Positions 27,801 to 34,839 of a stretch of DNA of 64,000 nucleotides are shown one piece after another. Position numbers and translations under genes: made by a program. Origin of the DNA: Oceanobacillus arenosus (lineage in GTDB: Bacteria > Bacillota > Bacilli > Bacillales > Amphibacillaceae); assembly GCF_003369575.1 (NCBI RefSeq), contig NZ_PIOC01000002.1:44928-108927 (forward strand), written 5' to 3'. The notes beneath the pieces were generated by a model that searched no databases, had not been told where the DNA came from, and was given only the letters and a program-made list of their open reading frames with translations. Each line of letters starts with the position of its first letter. Position 1 is the stretch's first letter.

Positions 27801-28964
27801 ATGAAAAAAGTAAGATTAGGTATTATTGGTTTAGGCGCACAAGGCGGAGCATATGCTGGTTTTATTACAGAGGGTAAAGTTCCAAACATGGAGATTGGTG
27901 CAATATGTGACACAGATCCAGAAAAAAAAGCAGTTGCTGCTGAGAAGTATCCAGATGTTCCATTCTATGATAACTACATCGAAATGTTAGAAAGTGGAGA
28001 TGTTGACGCGGTTGTTACTTGTGTGCCACATTATTTACATCCAGAAATGGGAATTGAAGCACTGAAAAGAGATATTCATGCATTAGTAGAGAAGCCAGCT
28101 GGCGTATATACAAAACAAGTTCGAGAATTAAACGAATTTGCAGCAACAAAACCAGAATTAACATTCGGTATCATGTTTAATCAAAGAACGAATGAACTGT
28201 ATCAGAAAGTTAAAGAAATAGTCGATAATGGTGAAATTGGAAAAATCCGCCGTACAAACTGGATTATTACAACATGGTGGAGACCACAAGGTTATTATGA
28301 CCAAAGTGCATGGAGAGCAACTTGGGAAGGTGAAGGCGGCGGGGTTCTTGTAAACCAAGCACCACACCAACTTGATCTACTTCAATGGATCGCTGGTATG
28401 CCGAAGAAAGTATATTCAAATGTGAAATACGGCTACCAAAGAAATATCGCAGTAGAAGATGAAGTAACAGCAATGTTTGACTATGGTAACGGCGCAACAG
28501 GTGTCTTCATCACTGCTACGCATGACATTATGGGAACTGACCGTTTTGAAATTCATGGCGATAATGGAAAGATCGTCGTTGATGATAGTAAGAAAGTAAC
28601 GATTAAACGCCTTCGTAAGCCAGAATCTGAGATGAGTGCGACAATGAGCATGCAAGATGTCATGGGAATCTTCATGGGTGGCGACACTGGAGATATCTAT
28701 GAAGAAGAAGTTATTGAATATGAAAGCGTATGGGGTGCACAGCATTCATCTGTTATGGAAAACTTCGCAGCGAATATTCTAGATGGTACACCATTACTTG
28801 CGCCTGGAAGCGATGGAATTAATGGCGTTGCACTCGCAAACGCAATCCACCTTTCAAGCTGGTTAGGTAAAGAAGTAGAGCTACCAGTAGATGAAGACTT
28901 GTACTTCGCTGAATTACAGAAGAAAATTGAAGAAGAAAAACGTAACCCAATTAAAAAAGGTTAA
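27801..28964 (+). CDS. Gfo/Idh/MocA family oxidoreductase A
   Basis: This 387-residue protein has the Rossmann motif GLGAQGGAYAGF (about residues 11-22), the catalytic-lysine motif VEKPAG (about 98-103), and the C-terminal block VNQAPHQLDLLQWIAG with the conserved H and D. The family oxidises or reduces sugar hydroxyls with NAD(P). It is co-transcribed with the AraC regulator. Substrate unknown; with the following genes it may form a 3-keto-glycoside pathway. Confidence 0.9.
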   Translation: MKKVRLGIIGLGAQGGAYAGFITEGKVPNMEIGAICDTDPEKKAVAAEKYPDVPFYDNYIEMLESGDVDAVVTCVPHYLHPEMGIEALKRDIHALVEKPAGVYTKQVRELNEFAATKPELTFGIMFNQRTNELYQKVKEIVDNGEIGKIRRTNWIITTWWRPQGYYDQSAWRATWEGEGGGVLVNQAPHQLDLLQWIAGMPKKVYSNVKYGYQRNIAVEDEVTAMFDYGNGATGVFITATHDIMGTDRFEIHGDNGKIVVDDSKKVTIKRLRKPESEMSATMSMQDVMGIFMGGDTGDIYEEEVIEYESVWGAQHSSVMENFAANILDGTPLLAPGSDGINGVALANAIHLSSWLGKEVELPVDEDLYFAELQKKIEEEKRNPIKKG

Positions 28965-29054
28965 GGGATGGTTGAGCGGTGTGGTGGTGTCTGCAAAAGA
29001 TGTTTCACTACCAAGCCTTCATCTTTCTAAAATAAGTGAGAGATAACGATAGTT

Positions 29055-29087
29055 GTTAACCTATGTCCATATTGGATATAGGTTAAC
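29055..29087 (+). promoter_or_regulatory. Stem-loop just before the RBS of Gfo/Idh B
   Basis: GTTAACCTATGTCCA pairs with TGGATATAGGTTAAC around TAT, a 15-bp stem with one wobble. It ends 6 nt before AAAGGAGG. It may be an attenuator, a processing site or an mRNA-stability element that sets the ratio of the flanking genes. Confidence 0.55.
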
Positions 29088-29107
29088 TTTAAAAGGAGGT
29101 CGACTCA

Positions 29108-30118
29108 ATGCTAAACGTAGCAGTTATTGGTCTTGGTGATATTTCAAAAATCCATTTACCAGTTATTCAGGAAAACCAAAATGTAACCTTGATCGCTGTA
29201 TGTGATATTGATGAAACATTAAGAGATACGGTTCCGGGGGTAAACTTTTATACGGATTATCATGAAATGCTGGAAAAGGAACAGTTAGACTGTGTCCATA
29301 TTTGTTTACCACATGATCAGCATTATCCAGCAACGAAAGCATGTGTCGAGCATGGCGTTCATGTATTCCAAGAGAAACCACTTGCAAGAAGTGCTGAAGA
29401 AGGAATGTTCATTGTTGACCTTGAAGAACAGCATAAGGATGTAAAGATCTGTGTGTCTTTCCAAAATCGCTTGAATGAAACGTTTGAAAAAATGCAAGAG
29501 ATGATAGAAAGTGGCGAATATGGCAAAGTAACCGGCCTTAAAGGACTTGTAACATGGTATAGACCAAAGGAGTATTACGATGTGAAGCCATGGCGTGGCA
29601 TTATGAGACAGGCCGGTGGTGGCGTGATGATTAATCAAGCAATCCATACACTGGATCAAATGCAATTAATCGGCGGAGAAGTGGATGCGATTAGAGGTTC
29701 AATCGACAACCTCGTTGATTATGGTTATGAAGTAGAAGATACAGCAACCGCAAATATTCAATTCAAAAATGGTGCAACAGGATTGTTCTTTGCAACAATC
29801 ACAAATGCCATTAATTCGTCTGTCGAATTTCAAGTTGTGCTTGAAAAAGGGAAATTAACAATCAAAGATAGCGTACTAACAAAGACAAATGCTGAAGGTA
29901 AAAAGGAAAAGGTGATTGAAGACGCGAAGCTTCCCGGTGCGAAATTCTATTATGGGGCAAGCCATTCTAAATTAATCAACCATTTCTATACTTGCATTGA
30001 AGAAGATTCACAGGATTATATTCATGCGCGAGACGCACAAATATCGATGGAAATGATTAGTGCTATTCGCAGATCATCGGAAATAAAACAACCAATCAAA
30101 ATGGAGGTATACAAATGA
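29108..30118 (+). CDS. Gfo/Idh/MocA family oxidoreductase B
   Basis: This 336-residue protein has the NAD-binding motif GLGDISKIHLP near residue 8, the motif QEKPLARS near residue 96, and GGVMINQAIHTLDQMQLIGG. It differs clearly from copy A, so it is not a recent duplicate. AAAGGAGG is upstream. Its stop overlaps the start of the next gene (ATGA), which implies coupled function. Confidence 0.9.
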   Translation: MLNVAVIGLGDISKIHLPVIQENQNVTLIAVCDIDETLRDTVPGVNFYTDYHEMLEKEQLDCVHICLPHDQHYPATKACVEHGVHVFQEKPLARSAEEGMFIVDLEEQHKDVKICVSFQNRLNETFEKMQEMIESGEYGKVTGLKGLVTWYRPKEYYDVKPWRGIMRQAGGGVMINQAIHTLDQMQLIGGEVDAIRGSIDNLVDYGYEVEDTATANIQFKNGATGLFFATITNAINSSVEFQVVLEKGKLTIKDSVLTKTNAEGKKEKVIEDAKLPGAKFYYGASHSKLINHFYTCIEEDSQDYIHARDAQISMEMISAIRRSSEIKQPIKMEVYK

Positions 30119-30975
30119 CTAAAGGTAAAATCGGCGTACAAATGATGATGCTTAAAGGTAAAGTAGAAGAAATTGGTGCATATGAAACAATGAAGAAGCT
30201 ACATGAACTTGGCTTCGGTGCTGTTGAAGTATCCCAAATTCCAATGACAGAAGAAAACGTTGCAGAATTAAAACGAGCAAGTGAAGAATTTGACATTAAG
30301 ATTGCAGCTCTTTCAGCTGGATTAGAACCAATGCTACCAGGTGCACCAGGGGAAACATTAAGCAATGACTTTGATAAGATTGTGAACGATTGTAAAACAT
30401 TAAACTGTAACTTTATTCGCATTGGTATGCTTCCGTTAAACGTAATGGGTGATAAAGATCAAATCCTAGCGTTTATCGAACGTGCGGAAGCAATGGCAGA
30501 AAGACTTGCAGAACACGGAATTGAATTATATTACCATACGCATCATATCGAGTTCCAAAAATTTGATGGTGAATTTTTATTAGACATTATGAAAAACAAC
30601 ACATCGAAACTTGGTTTCGAATTAGATGTTCACTGGATTCAACGTGCAGGTGTAAATCCAATTACATTCGTACAACAATATAAAGGACGTATCGCGCTAT
30701 TGCACTTGAAGGACTATCGTATCGGCAAATTAGAAGTCAACGAGGAAGACCTTAAGGACATGGGTAAATTCTTCAACAAGTTTACAAACTTAATAGAGTT
30801 CGCTGAAGTAGGCGAAGGAAACCTTGATATTAAAGGTGTAATCGAAGCAGGCCTTGAAAGTGGTGCACAATACTTCCTAATCGAACAAGACGACACATAC
30901 GGAAGAGACCCATTCGATTGCCTAGAAACATCAGCAAATAATTTACGCGAATTGGGATATGCTGACTGGTTCTAA
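30115..30975 (+). CDS. Sugar phosphate isomerase/epimerase-like TIM-barrel protein
   Basis: This 286-residue xylose-isomerase-like barrel has candidate metal ligands in LYYHTHHIEF, FELDVHWIQRAG, LLHLKDYRIG and FLIEQDDTYG, the usual E/D/H/E layout. Family members are isomerases, epimerases, dehydratases or, with Gfo/Idh partners, 3-keto-glycoside lyases. Translational coupling to oxidoreductase B suggests it acts on that enzyme's keto product. Confidence 0.87.
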   Translation: MTKGKIGVQMMMLKGKVEEIGAYETMKKLHELGFGAVEVSQIPMTEENVAELKRASEEFDIKIAALSAGLEPMLPGAPGETLSNDFDKIVNDCKTLNCNFIRIGMLPLNVMGDKDQILAFIERAEAMAERLAEHGIELYYHTHHIEFQKFDGEFLLDIMKNNTSKLGFELDVHWIQRAGVNPITFVQQYKGRIALLHLKDYRIGKLEVNEEDLKDMGKFFNKFTNLIEFAEVGEGNLDIKGVIEAGLESGAQYFLIEQDDTYGRDPFDCLETSANNLRELGYADWF

Positions 30976-31234
30976 AAAATAATTGCGAGATACTTTCTTA
31001 TCTTCAGAGTGAAGGATGATGGTTAGCAGTTGATAACAAGTGCTCTCGGGCCAGTCGCTCCGAAAATACACTACGCTGGGTATGTGCGAAACCTATCGAC
31101 ATAGGAGTAGACAGCGTTGCCCCTTTGTTGAGGCGTATAAATAGGGGTAGAAAAAATAAGCAGTGTAATAGAAATCGGTCAGATACCGATTTCTATTTCC
31201 ATGTGAAAAATGATACTGAAGGAGTGTTGATAAA
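30976..31234. other. Gap with unexplained G+C-rich segment and a strong hairpin
   Basis: From 31040 to 31150 is a G+C-richer stretch (GGGCCAGTCGCTCC, CTACGCTGGGTATGTGCG, CAGCGTTGCCCC) with no gene and no match to the other repeats in the window. AATAGAAATCGGT (31168-31179) then pairs with ACCGATTTCTATT (31185-31197), a terminator-like stem. GAAGGAG for the next gene follows. Confidence 0.6.
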
Positions 31235-32311
31235 ATGAGTAATAAAGATGGAATGAATTATGCTCCTAAAGGGAAGCCGAATCCAGTTGTAAAAGAGGGA
31301 GAATTCCCAATTGCAGCCGCAGCATTAGACCATGGGCATATTAACGGAATGTGTAATGGACTAGTTGAAGCAGGTGCAACATTAAAATGGGTATATGACC
31401 CAGATCCAGAAAAAGTGAAGGCTTTTGTTGAACAATTTCCTGGAGTAGAGGTTGCCGAATCTCTCGAGCAAATTTTAAATGATGACTCAATTAAACTAGT
31501 TGCAGCGGCAGCGATCCCTTCCGAAAGAAGTGCGCTAGGCAATAAAGTAATGGAAGCTGGCAAAGATTACTTCACAGACAAAACTCCATTCACAACACTT
31601 GCTCAATTAGAGGAGACAAAGCGGGTAGTAGAGCGTACTGGACAGAAGTATATGGTATATTTCAGTGAGCGACTTCATGTAGAAGGTGCTGTATTTGCAG
31701 GACAATTAATTAGAGACGGTGCAATTGGCCGTGTAATACAAGTAACAGGATTTGGTCCACATCGTTTAAACGCAGATACTCGACCAGACTGGTTCTTCAA
31801 TAAGGAACAATATGGTGGTATTTTATGTGATATTGGTAGTCACCAAATAGAACAGTTTTTATACTACACAGGGAATGAAGATGCAAAGCTCCTGAACAGT
31901 AAAGTAGGAAATTATAATAATCCAGAGCACCCAGAATTAGAGGATTATGGAGATGCTACATTAGTTGGTGAGAACGGTGCAACTTTCTACTTTAAAGTGG
32001 ACTGGTTTACACCGGACGGATTAAGCACTTGGGGCGATGGTCGTACGTTTATTACAGGAACGGAAGGAACGATTGAAATTCGCAAATATGTCGATGTAGC
32101 CCGCGAGGAAACAGGGGATCATCTGTACCTAGTGAACAAAGAAGGCGAGAAGCATTATGCATTGTCAGGTGAAGTAGGCTTCCCGTTCTTTGGTGAATTT
32201 ATTAAAGATTGTATCAATCGTACAGAGAATGCAATGACACAGGAGCATGCATTTAAGGCGGCTGAGCTTTGTTTAGTAGCACAGGATGAAGCTGTTGTAG
32301 TAACAAAATAA
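31235..32311 (+). CDS. Gfo/Idh/MocA-like oxidoreductase C (atypical cofactor loop)
   Basis: This 358-residue protein has an overall Gfo/Idh pattern, but the usual Gly-rich loop is ALDHGHINGMC (30-40) and the EKP motif is replaced by DKT (115-117), keeping only the lysine. Later blocks such as LCDIGSHQIEQFLYYTG keep the conserved H. It may use a different cofactor geometry or substrate. It is separated from the SPI gene by 259 nt with a terminator-like hairpin. Confidence 0.8.
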   Translation: MSNKDGMNYAPKGKPNPVVKEGEFPIAAAALDHGHINGMCNGLVEAGATLKWVYDPDPEKVKAFVEQFPGVEVAESLEQILNDDSIKLVAAAAIPSERSALGNKVMEAGKDYFTDKTPFTTLAQLEETKRVVERTGQKYMVYFSERLHVEGAVFAGQLIRDGAIGRVIQVTGFGPHRLNADTRPDWFFNKEQYGGILCDIGSHQIEQFLYYTGNEDAKLLNSKVGNYNNPEHPELEDYGDATLVGENGATFYFKVDWFTPDGLSTWGDGRTFITGTEGTIEIRKYVDVAREETGDHLYLVNKEGEKHYALSGEVGFPFFGEFIKDCINRTENAMTQEHAFKAAELCLVAQDEAVVVTK

Positions 32312-32322
32312 TAAGCAATGCT

Positions 32323-32354
32323 GCCCTGAAATGGTTTGGCTGTCATTTCGGGGC
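32323..32354 (+). terminator. Terminator after Gfo/Idh C
   Basis: GCCCTGAAATG pairs with CATTTCGGGGC (one wobble) around a 10-nt loop, followed by TATCTGTTTGT. Confidence 0.75.
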
Positions 32355-32437
32355 TATCTGTTTGTATCTAAGAATCTAAATAATGCACCTACTACCACCA
32401 TTTTTATCTCCTTCAAACAGCATTATTTCTAAAAAAG

Positions 32438-32511
32438 ATAACGCTTTCTCTTGACGAAGTGCGGTACAGATGATAATCTTAAATTATTAATTTGTTTATT
32501 AAACAAATTAA
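32438..32511 (+). promoter_or_regulatory. Promoter of the LarA-like/SDR/gntK unit with cre-like site and ROK operator
   Basis: TTGACG (32451-32456) and TAATCT (32474-32479) are 17 bp apart. The cre-like GATAACGCTTTCT ends at the -35. The operator TTAATTTGTTTATTAAACAA follows at 32487-32506, giving the same design as uxaC. The leader to the start codon is about 170 nt. Confidence 0.75.
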
Positions 32512-32675
32512 AAGATCTATTAAGAAAAAGCATTCGTGAAATCGTATTCTTCCCTGTGCATCCAACAACAAAAGAAAGTTTTGCTTTAAGAAAGGGTAAA
32601 CTATCTTTTCAATGGGAAATATAGATATAATAGAGATATAAATGATATTTATTAAAAAAGGAGTGGGCATAAGCT

Positions 32676-33938
32676 ATGGGCGTTCTACAAGAACTATTGC
32701 AAGACATTCCAGTTCCAAAAATGGTAAAGGTGAAGCAAACCTTCGATAAATCACAAGTAGAAGATGTTAGCGGTACTTTAAAAGCCGAGTTAGAGAAGGT
32801 AAAAGATACGATTGAGCCTGGAATGGAGATCGCAATTGCGGTTGGAAGTAGAGGTGTCGATCGAATCGTTGAGATTACAGCAATCACGGTTCAATTTCTT
32901 AAAGATTTAGGTGCGAAGCCATTTATTGTACCAAGTATGGGAAGTCACGGTGGCGCGACTGGACCAGGGCAAAAGGCGGTTCTTGAGCATCTTGGAGTGT
33001 CGGAAGAAAGTGTTGGCGCAGAAATCCGTTCGTCAATGGAAGTAATCAAGCTTGGTGAATTACCAAATGGCCTACCGGTTTATATTGATAAATTCGCTTC
33101 TGAAGCAGATGGAATTGTTGTCATTAACCGCGTAAAACCACATACTGCCTTCCGTGGCCATGTGGAAAGTGGAATTATGAAGATGATCAGTATTGGTTTA
33201 GGGAAACAAAAAGGAGCGGAAGCATGCCATCAATTAGGGTTTAAACATATGGCAGAGCATGTTCCGGCAATGGCTAAATTAGCGATGGAGAAAATGCCCA
33301 TTTTATTTGGTGTTGCAACGGTAGAAAATGCATTCGACAAAGTTGCTAAAATAGAAGTTCTTAAACCAGAAGAAGTAGAAGAAAGAGAAACAGAATTATT
33401 GAAGCTAGCAAAAAATTTATTACCGAAGCTTTTATTCGACCAAATTGACGTACTTGTGATTGATGAAATCGGTAAAAATATTAGTGGGGATGGAATGGAC
33501 CCGAATATTACGGGAAGATATCCAACACCATATGCACATGGTGGACCAGATGTAACGAAAATGGTTGTACTTGATTTAACACCAGAAGCAGAAGGTAATG
33601 CTAATGGCATTGGAACAGCAGATTTTACAACGCAACGACTTGTTGACAAAATGGACAAAGAAGCGACATATGCAAATGGTCTAACATCGACAGTAGTAGG
33701 ACCAACACATATTTCGACAACATTACCTACAGATAAACAAGCGATTCAAGCAGCAATCAAAACATGCAATATTTTAGACTTTACAAAGGCGAAGGTTGTT
33801 CGGATTAAGAACACACTTAAGCTAAGTGAAATCGAAGTATCAGAAACATTCCTTGATTATGTAAAGGAAAATAAGAACATTGAGCAAATTTCCGAACCAT
33901 ATGAATTCGGTTTTGATGATGAAGGAAATTTATTCTAA
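32676..33938 (+). CDS. LarA-superfamily protein, candidate nickel-pincer sugar-acid 2-epimerase
   Basis: This 420-residue protein aligns by eye with lactate racemase LarA. The four residues of the nickel-pincer site have counterparts: H91 (GSHGG), H156 (KPHTAF), K169 (SGIMKM) and H185 (ACHQLG), and KLGELPNG matches KIGQLPSG. LarA-type enzymes racemise or epimerise 2-hydroxy acids by hydride transfer, and a D-gluconate 2-epimerase is known in the superfamily. Next to a mannonate-type SDR and gluconokinase, interconversion of mannonate and gluconate is an attractive role. Cofactor-making larB, larC and larE are not in the window. AAAGGAG precedes the ATG. Confidence 0.78.
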   Translation: MGVLQELLQDIPVPKMVKVKQTFDKSQVEDVSGTLKAELEKVKDTIEPGMEIAIAVGSRGVDRIVEITAITVQFLKDLGAKPFIVPSMGSHGGATGPGQKAVLEHLGVSEESVGAEIRSSMEVIKLGELPNGLPVYIDKFASEADGIVVINRVKPHTAFRGHVESGIMKMISIGLGKQKGAEACHQLGFKHMAEHVPAMAKLAMEKMPILFGVATVENAFDKVAKIEVLKPEEVEERETELLKLAKNLLPKLLFDQIDVLVIDEIGKNISGDGMDPNITGRYPTPYAHGGPDVTKMVVLDLTPEAEGNANGIGTADFTTQRLVDKMDKEATYANGLTSTVVGPTHISTTLPTDKQAIQAAIKTCNILDFTKAKVVRIKNTLKLSEIEVSETFLDYVKENKNIEQISEPYEFGFDDEGNLF

Positions 33939-33986
33939 TCAAATCATTTCAACATGATAATTATTAAAAAGCAGGGGGAAATATCC

Positions 33987-34757
33987 ATGACAAATTTATT
34001 TGATTTAACTGGTAAAGTAGCAGTTGCAATTGGTGGAAACAGTACACTAGGTGCTTCAATGGCAAAAGGACTTGCAGGACAAGGCGCAAAAGTTGCAATT
34101 GTTGGTCGTAATTTAGAAAAAGCAGAAGTAGTAACGAAGGAAATCATTGAAGCTGGTGGCGAAGCAAAATCATTCCAAGCAGACGTTAGTGATCTTCCAT
34201 CTGTTGAACGTGCTGCAAAAGAAATTGAAGCATGGGCAGGCGGCTGGGATATCGTCCTAAACGCACCAGGTAAAAACAGTTCTACACCATTCTTGGAATT
34301 GGAAACAGATGAATGGGATGACATCATGGATGTTAACTTAAAAGGGTTAGTTTTCTCAACACAAATTTTTGCAAAACGTATGATTGAACAAGAAAGAAAA
34401 GGAAGCATTATTAATATTTCTTCTGTTTCTTCTAACCCGCCATTATCAAGAGTATTTACTTACTCTGCATCTAAAGCAGGCGTGAACAGTGTTACACAAT
34501 ATTTGGCTAAAGAATTTGCTCCACATGGTATTCGTGTGAATGCGATTATTCCAGGATTCTTCCCTGCAGAGCAAAACCGTAAAATTCTTGATGATGCAAG
34601 AATTGAATCAATCATGAAGCATACACCAATGGAACGTTTCGGTGAACCGGAAGAATTACAAGGTGCTGCAATTTACCTTGCTTCTGATAAAGCATCTGGT
34701 TTCGTTACAGGTTCGTTCGTACGTGTAGATGGTGGATATGGAAGTATGACAATCTAA
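33987..34757 (+). CDS. SDR oxidoreductase, fructuronate/mannonate type (UxuB/YjmF-like)
   Basis: This 256-residue protein starts at the ATG at 33987, behind AGGGGGAAA; an ATG at 33954 is upstream of it. It has an NAD(P) loop GGNSTLGASMAKG (about 16-28), catalytic N117, S145/S146 and YSASK (159-163), and C-terminal GSFVRVDGGYG. It resembles the Bacillus D-mannonate oxidoreductase of the hexuronate locus, though gluconate 5-dehydrogenases are close relatives. It lies 48 nt after the LarA-like gene. Confidence 0.85.
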   Translation: MTNLFDLTGKVAVAIGGNSTLGASMAKGLAGQGAKVAIVGRNLEKAEVVTKEIIEAGGEAKSFQADVSDLPSVERAAKEIEAWAGGWDIVLNAPGKNSSTPFLELETDEWDDIMDVNLKGLVFSTQIFAKRMIEQERKGSIINISSVSSNPPLSRVFTYSASKAGVNSVTQYLAKEFAPHGIRVNAIIPGFFPAEQNRKILDDARIESIMKHTPMERFGEPEELQGAAIYLASDKASGFVTGSFVRVDGGYGSMTI

Positions 34758-34777
34758 ATAGTATAATAGAGAATATG

Positions 34778-34810
34778 AAAGGCTTTGGAGTAAGCTCCAA
34801 AGCCTTTTCT
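34778..34810 (+). terminator. Terminator-like hairpin between the SDR gene and gntK
   Basis: AAAGGCTTTGGAG pairs with CTCCAAAGCCTTT around TAAG, followed by TCT. A TATAAT at 34762-34767 precedes it with no clear -35. gntK starts 30 nt later, so partial read-through or an attenuation step between SDR and kinase is likely. Confidence 0.75.
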
Positions 34811-34839
34811 AAAGAATCGTGGCAAAGGAAGAGGTAGCT

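Noticed and set aside
34819..34839. GTG start of gluconokinase
   Set aside because: The ribosome site GGAAGAGG lies downstream of it and fits ATG 34840.
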